Shown: piece by piece, positions 59,655 to 64,000 of the stretch | Position numbering within the stretch: the stretch's first letter is position 1 | How the letters are laid out: each line of letters starts with the position of its first letter | DNA from: JADZAI01 sp964390465 | GTDB taxonomy: Bacteria > Pseudomonadota > Alphaproteobacteria > Micropepsales > Micropepsaceae | Assembly (NCBI GenBank): GCA_964390465.1 | Contig: CAYMIJ010000008.1 | Coordinates: forward strand, 60,640 to 124,639 | Length of the DNA stretch: 64,000 bases | Reading direction: 5' to 3' | The notes under the pieces: generated by a model | Told to the model about the DNA's origin: nothing | Seen by the model: the letters and a program-made list of their open reading frames with translations, nothing else | The model's database searches: none | Made by a program: the position numbers and the translations under genes

Positions 59655-60691
59655 TGCGTCTGGGCGTCGTTCTGTTCAATCTGGGCGGGCCGGACACGCT
59701 GGACGCGGTCAAGCCGTTCCTGACCAATCTGTTTTCCGACCCGGCCATCATCCGCGCCCCCGGTTTTGTGCGCGGACCGCTGGCACGGTTCATCGCCCGG
59801 CGGCGCGAAGCCCATGCGCAGGAGATTTATCGCTCCATTGGCGGCGGCTCGCCCATCGTGCCGCAGACGAGGGCCCAGGCCGAGGCGCTGGAGCGCGAGC
59901 TTTCCGCAGACGGCCACGAGGTCAAATGCGTGATCGCCATGCGTTACTGGCATCCACGTGCGGCTGAGGCGGTGCGCGATCTGAAAGAATGGAAGCCGGA
60001 GCGCATCGTGCTGCTGCCGCTCTATCCGCAGTTTTCCACGACCACGACCGCTTCTTCGCTGGAAGAATGGATGCTCGAGGCGAAAAAGGCCGGCCTTTCA
60101 GCGCCCACAGCGGCGCTGTGCTGTTACCCGCATGAAAAGGGCTTCGTGGCGGCCTATGCCGACCTGCTGAAAGCCGCGCTGAAAGACCTGCCCGCTGGTG
60201 CAACACCGCGTATCGTCTTTTCCGCGCACGGCCTGCCGGAAAAGATCGTCAAGGCGGGCGATCCTTATCCCATGCAGGTCGAGGCGGGCGCCAAGGCCAT
60301 CGCTGCCGCTGCCGGGGTAAGCGGCATGGACACCATCGTCACCTATCAAAGCCGGGTCGGCCCGCTGAAATGGATCGGTCCCGATACCGATGATGTGACC
60401 CTTGAAACGGCCAAAGCCGGCAAGGTGCCGGTGGTGGTGCCGCTGGCCTTTGTGTCGGAACATTCCGAGACGCTTTACGAGCTCGATCAGGTCTATCGCG
60501 ACATGGCGCTGAAGGCAGGGGCACCTGCCTATATCCGCGTGGCAGCGGTTGGCACCCATTTCGCCTTCATCGAAGGATTGGGCGATCTGGTGCGGGCCGC
60601 GTTGACGCGCGAAGGGCTGGCGGCAGACCAGAGCTGGGGCGGATGCGGCGCGGCCAAGGCCTGCCCCTGCCGGGTAAGGGCGGCGGCATGA
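59654..60691 (+). CDS. hemH: Ferrochelatase
   Basis: A 345-residue enzyme inserting Fe2+ into protoporphyrin IX. LFNLGGPDT starts the fold; the metal-binding histidine is in VFSAHGLPEKIV, and the acidic partner in PLAFVSEHSETLYELD. The C-terminus GGCGAAKACPC has three cysteines and the CC of AALCCYPHEK adds two, which may bind an iron-sulphur cluster, known in some bacterial ferrochelatases. The ATG shares one base with the hemE stop (TGATG). Confidence 0.95.
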   Translation: MRLGVVLFNLGGPDTLDAVKPFLTNLFSDPAIIRAPGFVRGPLARFIARRREAHAQEIYRSIGGGSPIVPQTRAQAEALERELSADGHEVKCVIAMRYWHPRAAEAVRDLKEWKPERIVLLPLYPQFSTTTTASSLEEWMLEAKKAGLSAPTAALCCYPHEKGFVAAYADLLKAALKDLPAGATPRIVFSAHGLPEKIVKAGDPYPMQVEAGAKAIAAAAGVSGMDTIVTYQSRVGPLKWIGPDTDDVTLETAKAGKVPVVVPLAFVSEHSETLYELDQVYRDMALKAGAPAYIRVAAVGTHFAFIEGLGDLVRAALTREGLAADQSWGGCGAAKACPCRVRAAA

Positions 60692-61140
60692 TGGGCTGGA
60701 TCGAGGGCGATGGCTTCCTGTGGATCAAGGCGATCCATGCGATCTTCGTGATCTTCTGGATGGCCGGCATGTTCATGCTGCCGCGCTATTTCGCCTATCA
60801 CAGCGAATGCGCCATCGGCTCGGCCGAAAGCGAAACATGGAAGCTGCGCGAACGCCGCATTCTGCGGATCATCGTCAATCCGGCCATGATCGTCGCCTGG
60901 ATATGCGGCATCCTGATGATTGTTGCGCGCCCGGAATATTTAAGCGGGCAATACTGGCTGCACGCCAAACTGACACTGGTGCTGCTGCTTTCGGGCTTTC
61001 ACGGCTTCCTGGCCGGGCAGCGGCGCAAGTTTGCCCGCGACGAGGGCCTGCGCAACAGCCCCATCTGGCGGATGCTGAACGAGATTCCGTCCTTCACCAT
61101 CATCGCGGTGGTGATCCTCGTCATCGTCAAGCCATTTTAG
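60688..61140 (+). CDS. hemJ: Protoporphyrinogen oxidase HemJ
   Basis: A 150-residue membrane protein with four helices: around 12-30, 60-80, 90-108 and 128-147. WIKAIHAIFVIFWMAGMFMLPR carries the conserved histidine and W-A-G-F pattern, and RILRIIVNPAMIVAW the second signature. Oxidises protoporphyrinogen IX, completing the route between hemE and hemH. Start at 60688 overlaps the hemH stop as ATGA. In many relatives rho follows directly; here an insertion of about 2.1 kb intervenes. Confidence 0.93.
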   Translation: MMGWIEGDGFLWIKAIHAIFVIFWMAGMFMLPRYFAYHSECAIGSAESETWKLRERRILRIIVNPAMIVAWICGILMIVARPEYLSGQYWLHAKLTLVLLLSGFHGFLAGQRRKFARDEGLRNSPIWRMLNEIPSFTIIAVVILVIVKPF

Positions 61141-61216
61141 GGTTGTGTCTCAGTTTGAAATCCAGCGCTGTTGACAGGGTGTAGCCATCGCGCCAGCGCG
61201 AGGTCATATTGGACTC

Positions 61217-61454
61217 ATGCCTAAAGGACCCCAAGGACAGAAACACCCCGCCGACGCTATCGGCCTCGCCGTGCTTGTCGGCAAGATCGCGACGGGGGGT
61301 TGCCGACCCCAAAGATGACGACGGCAAGGACAAGGCGGCTCAGTCGCTGGGTCGGAAGGGCGGTCAATCGAGGGCAAGTAGACTCCCTCCAGAGATGCGT
61401 GCTTTGATTGCGACAGAGGCCGCTAACAAACGCTGGAAGAAAAAGAGCGATTAG
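61217..61454 (+). pseudogene. Small basic conserved protein, frameshifted in a G-run
   Basis: From ATG 61217 the frame reads MPKGPQGQKHPADAIGLAVL then VGKIATG; after the six-G run at 61294-61299 the matching continuation lies one frame away as VADPKDDDGKDKAAQSLGRK and ends KRWKKKSD at 61454. Removing one G joins both parts into a protein of about 78 residues like a common small alphaproteobacterial family (MPKGPQGQKRPADxIGxAVxVGKIATGE...). Either a true frameshift, a slippery phase-variable tract, or a base-calling error. Confidence 0.72.
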
Positions 61455-61476
61455 CGAGCCACAATAGTGGGGACAC

Positions 61477-62481
61477 ATGGCTCAAGAAGAAATAATCGTC
61501 CAGTCACTGGATGAAGCATTCGCTCTTTTCCAAAAATTTGCCGCCGACCCTGCTGAGACTGACGCCATCGTCCGTATCGCGCCCGGCGTTGCTGTCCACC
61601 AAGTTTACGTTCCACACCCCCCGGTCAACTCAAGTATTAGCCCTCCAATTATGGAGGCTTTTCTAGTCTTACAAAGAGAGCTTTATCAACTTGCCGCGCT
61701 TGCAAAAACAGGTGTTGCAAATAGCAATAAACTTGATGAAATAGATAGACAAGATCTTGAAATAGTGGTTCAAGTTAGTGGTGGTAGCTCGAATATTGCC
61801 ACCGATGTCGCCGGACCTGTTTCCAAGGTTTTAAATAAGATGCTTGGCAAAATGACTGGACGCCAAATAAACATTCTTATTCTTGGGATGGCCCTGATCG
61901 GTGCGGGGACGTGGAGCTTTAGATCTTGGCTTGAAGCACAGAAATCTGTTCAGATAGAGGAATTGCGTTCAAGGCCGCTTATCGAAGCAATAAAGGCTTT
62001 GACCTTTGCCACGGAACAGCAGGCAGCTAACTACAAACAAGTTGTTGATGTCTTGAATTCGTCCGGCAAAGTGGGCGAGAGAATTGTTGAGGCTTCCGAT
62101 GCCGCAAACGCAGCATTCTTAAAGGCGGCATCCAAGACCCCGGTCTCGGTAATGAACGGCGCAACCTTGTCGTCAGACGAGGCCGGGATGCTTAGGCACA
62201 ATCCGCGGTCAAAGGCCGAGAAGCATTTTTCGACTGAGATAATGCGGGTGGTGGAAATCAACACAAACCTCGACGTAATCGACACAATCGTTCTGATGCG
62301 ACCGGAAACCAGGGAGCAATTTGCCACGAAACTTGGGGAGACTTTGTTTGCCTCAGAGGATCGGGAGGCGCTGTTTCAGGCTCTCCACGACCGGACAGAA
62401 ATCGAAGTTGAATTGATGTTTCGCGAGGTGGACGGAGAGGTCAAAGGCGTCGAATTCCTAAGAGTAACCCGCCCTCGTTAA
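61477..62481 (+). CDS. Orphan single-pass membrane protein
   Basis: A 334-residue protein of no recognised family. Residues 1-130 form a soluble N-domain (QSLDEAFALFQKFAADP, EIVVQVSGGSSNIATDVAGP); one membrane helix lies at about 132-150 (INILILGMALIGAG), followed by an amphipathic stretch and a C-terminal domain (about 165-334) with SKTPVSVMNGATLSSDEAG and EIEVELMFREVDGEVKG. Base composition is visibly more A/T-rich than the flanking heme and rho genes, and it is flanked by a broken gene and a transposase remnant, so horizontal acquisition is likely. Confidence 0.65.
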   Translation: MAQEEIIVQSLDEAFALFQKFAADPAETDAIVRIAPGVAVHQVYVPHPPVNSSISPPIMEAFLVLQRELYQLAALAKTGVANSNKLDEIDRQDLEIVVQVSGGSSNIATDVAGPVSKVLNKMLGKMTGRQINILILGMALIGAGTWSFRSWLEAQKSVQIEELRSRPLIEAIKALTFATEQQAANYKQVVDVLNSSGKVGERIVEASDAANAAFLKAASKTPVSVMNGATLSSDEAGMLRHNPRSKAEKHFSTEIMRVVEINTNLDVIDTIVLMRPETREQFATKLGETLFASEDREALFQALHDRTEIEVELMFREVDGEVKGVEFLRVTRPR

Positions 62482-62528
62482 TGAACATAATGCTTAGCGC
62501 CAAGCATAAAAGTTCATATTGAATATGC

Positions 62529-62806
62529 ATGAACAAGCATCCACATGCCAAGCGCACCCAAATCCTTGCCATGCTGGTTGAGGGTTCCTCGATGCGCTCT
62601 ATCAGCCGTGTTGCCGATGTGAGCATCAACACGGCCACAAAGCTGCTGGTCGAAGCTGGCGAGGCTTGCCTCAAACTGCACGATGAGACGATCTAGAGCG
62701 TCAAAGCCAGCCGCGTCCAGTGCGATGAAATCTGGTCCTTCTGCTACGCCAAGGCGCGCAACGTGCCGACCGCAAACGCGGCCCCTACAAGAAGCGGGCA
62801 GACTGA
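62529..62806 (+). mobile_element. Internally deleted IS1-family-like transposase remnant
   Basis: From ATG 62529 the frame reads MNKHPHAKRTQILAMLVEGS then MRSISRVADVSINTATKLLV, the N-terminal helix-turn-helix of IS1-family-like transposases, and stops at TAG 62694. The reading continues in frame through VQCDEIWSFCYAKARNVPTA, then jumps without the DDE core to a short C-terminal end in another frame (KRGPYKKRAD, stop 62804). So one nonsense mutation and a large internal deletion have killed it. No terminal inverted repeats or target duplication could be assigned. Confidence 0.8.
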
Positions 62807-62835
62807 GGCCCCATGACAGACCAAAAAGAACCCCG

Positions 62836-62860
62836 CCCACCCTTTGATTGGGTGGGTTTT
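62836..62860 (+). terminator. Intrinsic terminator-like hairpin
   Basis: CCCACCC (62836-62842) and GGGTGGG (62850-62856) with a seven-base loop, followed by TTTTGTT. It lies in the 505 bases between the transposase remnant and rho (62807-63311), where no credible gene was found, and would stop transcription before rho. Confidence 0.7.
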
Positions 62861-62945
62861 GTTACGAAGAGGGGTGCGGTGGCTATCGTCGTCGGCGGGA
62901 CTATCATGTCGCCCGCCCTTGTAGACGAAGGCTGCACAACGTCAT

Positions 62946-62972
62946 GGGATGGCCGGTCAAGCCCGACCGAAT
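62946..62972. repeat. Small palindromic repeat, copy 3
   Basis: ATGGCCGGTCAAGCCCGACC is a degraded match to copies 1 and 2 (two to three base changes and one base missing in the centre), placed in the gap before rho. Confidence 0.5.
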
Positions 62973-63311
62973 GCAACTAATTCAATCTGAGACATTACCC
63001 ATTTTAGCCCCCTCTCGACAAAGGGGGCGGGGGCGGCTAGAAAACACCCGCTCCCGTTCGGGGGCTTTCCGGGCCAAAGGCGTTCTGCCGGGCTGTCCGG
63101 GTTTTCACCTCCACATTCAGGCCCGCTTTTCCGTTTTCCCGCGGCCCTGAGATCAAAGCCCCATCCGGGCGTGTGAACTTCAAGACAAGACCAAAGGGTT
63201 ACTCCCATTCCTCCCAAACCCCCCGCCTCAGGCCGCAAGACCACGCTGCGCGCCAGCACCTCGCCCAAGGACAAGAATATCGACACGGCCAAGGAAGCCG
63301 CGCCCGAGGCC

Positions 63312-64000
63312 GTGACAGACGAGCCGGCGCCTGCGCCCATGCCGGCCCTCGCACCAGCCCCTGAGCCTGAACCCGCCCCCATGATGGCCGCGCCCGATAT
63401 GGGCAGCGACGCGGGCGATGACGATGAGGGCTATGACGGCCACGATCTGCGCTTCCAGACGGTGAAGCTGCAGGATCTCAAATCCAAGTCACCCACCGAG
63501 ATGCTGGCCTTCGCCGAGGAGCTGGAGATCGAGGGTGCCAGCACCATGCGCAAGCAGGAGCTGATGTTCGCCATTCTGAAGGCGCTGGCTGAAAGCGACA
63601 TCGAGATCATCGGCGCGGGCGTGCTGGAAGTGTTGCCCGATGGCTTCGGCTTCCTGCGTTCGCCGGAAGCCAATTACCTGGCCGGGCCGGACGACATTTA
63701 TGTCAGCCCTTCGCAGATCCGCCGCTTCTCGCTGCGCACCGGCGACACGATGGAAGGCCAGATCCGCGAACCGAAGGACGGCGAGCGTTACTTCGCGCTG
63801 GTGAAGGTTTCGACCATCAATTTCGACGACCCGGAAAAAGCCGGGCACAAGGTGCATTTCGACAATCTGACCCCGCTTTATCCCGACGAGCGGCTGAAGA
63901 TGGAACTGCCCGACCCGACCGCGAAAGACCGCACGGGCCGGGTGATCGACATCGTATCGCCGCTGGGCAAGGGCCAGCGCTGCCTCATTGTCGCCCCGCC
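63312..64000 (+). CDS. rho: Transcription termination factor Rho (3' end outside window)
   Basis: About 229 residues are visible before the window ends just ahead of the P-loop (CLIVAPP). KLQDLKSKSPTEMLAFAEEL to KQELMFAILKALAE is the Rho N-terminal helical domain, and VLEVLPDGFGFLRS to the FDNLTPLYPDERLKME segment is the RNA-binding domain. Upstream of KLQDLK there is an in-frame acidic Pro/Ala-rich extension. GTG 63312 is chosen as a conservative start; ATG 63339, 63381 and GTG 63462 are alternatives, and coding-like sequence reaches back to ATT 63207. Normally next to hemJ in relatives. Confidence 0.93.
   Translation, partial: MTDEPAPAPMPALAPAPEPEPAPMMAAPDMGSDAGDDDEGYDGHDLRFQTVKLQDLKSKSPTEMLAFAEELEIEGASTMRKQELMFAILKALAESDIEIIGAGVLEVLPDGFGFLRSPEANYLAGPDDIYVSPSQIRRFSLRTGDTMEGQIREPKDGERYFALVKVSTINFDDPEKAGHKVHFDNLTPLYPDERLKMELPDPTAKDRTGRVIDIVSPLGKGQRCLIVAP

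Noticed and set aside
62496..62515. ATGCTT/AAGCAT inverted repeat after the orphan membrane protein gene
   Set aside because: Six-base arms without a following T-run on either strand; too weak to call a terminator or element end.
62813..62980. 55-codon frame (MTDQKEPRPPFDWVGFV...) with a hydrophobic stretch
   Set aside because: It contains the terminator-like hairpin and ends within a palindromic repeat; no ribosome site or recognised family supports it, though a small membrane protein cannot be excluded.
62848..63150. 100-codon open frame before rho
   Set aside because: Arginine-rich, starts inside the terminator-like hairpin and has no motif; taken as a chance frame.

Overview
The window reads as ordinary chromosomal DNA of a GC-rich alphaproteobacterium. 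The markers are the ChvG/ChvI two-component system beside a short HprK, an EIIA-Man-like protein and HPr; the aroA-cmk-rpsA cluster; a FYDLN-acid protein; holdfast-anchor genes of the HfaA/HfaB type; and the block secB / dnaQ-coaE-aroE-maf-ppsR // hemE-hemH-hemJ ... rho, which flanks the replication origin in many alphaproteobacteria. Two perfect TTAA-N7-TTAA sites (the CtrA recognition pattern), one in the predicted origin and one before a DUF2336 gene, point to a CtrA-type cell cycle. Genus and species cannot be read from the sequence.

Layout. 1-9.3 kb: a surface-polysaccharide locus (WbqC-like protein, RmlA, a WecE-like aminotransferase, RmlB, a GT-C-like membrane protein, a propeller protein, two paralogous left-handed beta-helix acyltransferases, a GtrB-like glycosyltransferase). 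It carries the scar of a tandem duplication of the glycosyltransferase-acyltransferase-propeller module. 9.5-14.6 kb: tRNA-Leu, a NAD(P)-binding protein, a DMT transporter, RNase T2, a TraB/GumN protein and AMP nucleosidase. 14.6-18.2 kb: regulatory PTS (HPr, EIIA, HprK) and ChvGI. 18.3-22.4 kb: a four-gene MacAB/Dev-like ABC exporter. 22.7-31.2 kb: pckA, rpsA-cmk-aroA, FYDLN protein, tRNA-Ala, dapD and a HAD nucleotidase. 31.3-36 kb: DUF2336, NlpC/P60, MarR, M17 peptidase and GST. 36-38.6 kb: hfaA-hfaB and an orphan two-gene cassette with its own promoter and palindrome. 38.9-44.4 kb: a VOC protein, hisAHB, and hslV/hslU split by a toxin-antitoxin cassette. 44.4-49.7 kb: gamma-glutamyltransferase, three tandem paralogous small secreted proteins and an M13 peptidase. 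49.7-58.2 kb: a TIR-transmembrane-Ig-like protein, then Smr, MltA, Tim44-like, SecB, DnaQ, CoaE, AroE, Maf and PPSR. 58.2-58.6 kb: predicted chromosomal origin. 58.6-64 kb: hemE, hemH and hemJ, a small foreign insertion (frameshifted gene, orphan membrane protein, deleted transposase), and the start of rho.

Functional links. RmlA, RmlB and the WecE-like enzyme form a short route to a dTDP-4-amino-4,6-dideoxy sugar; rmlC and rmlD are not seen. PTS, HprK and ChvGI next to pckA fit the alphaproteobacterial carbon and envelope regulatory block. Genes left of the origin from dnaQ to ppsR are mostly on the minus strand and genes to its right are on the plus strand, as expected for leading-strand orientation away from oriC. 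The most unusual items are the TIR-TM-Ig protein, the decayed sugar-module duplication, the toxin-antitoxin cassette inside hslVU, the triplicated secreted family, and the hemJ-rho insertion with its orphan membrane protein.
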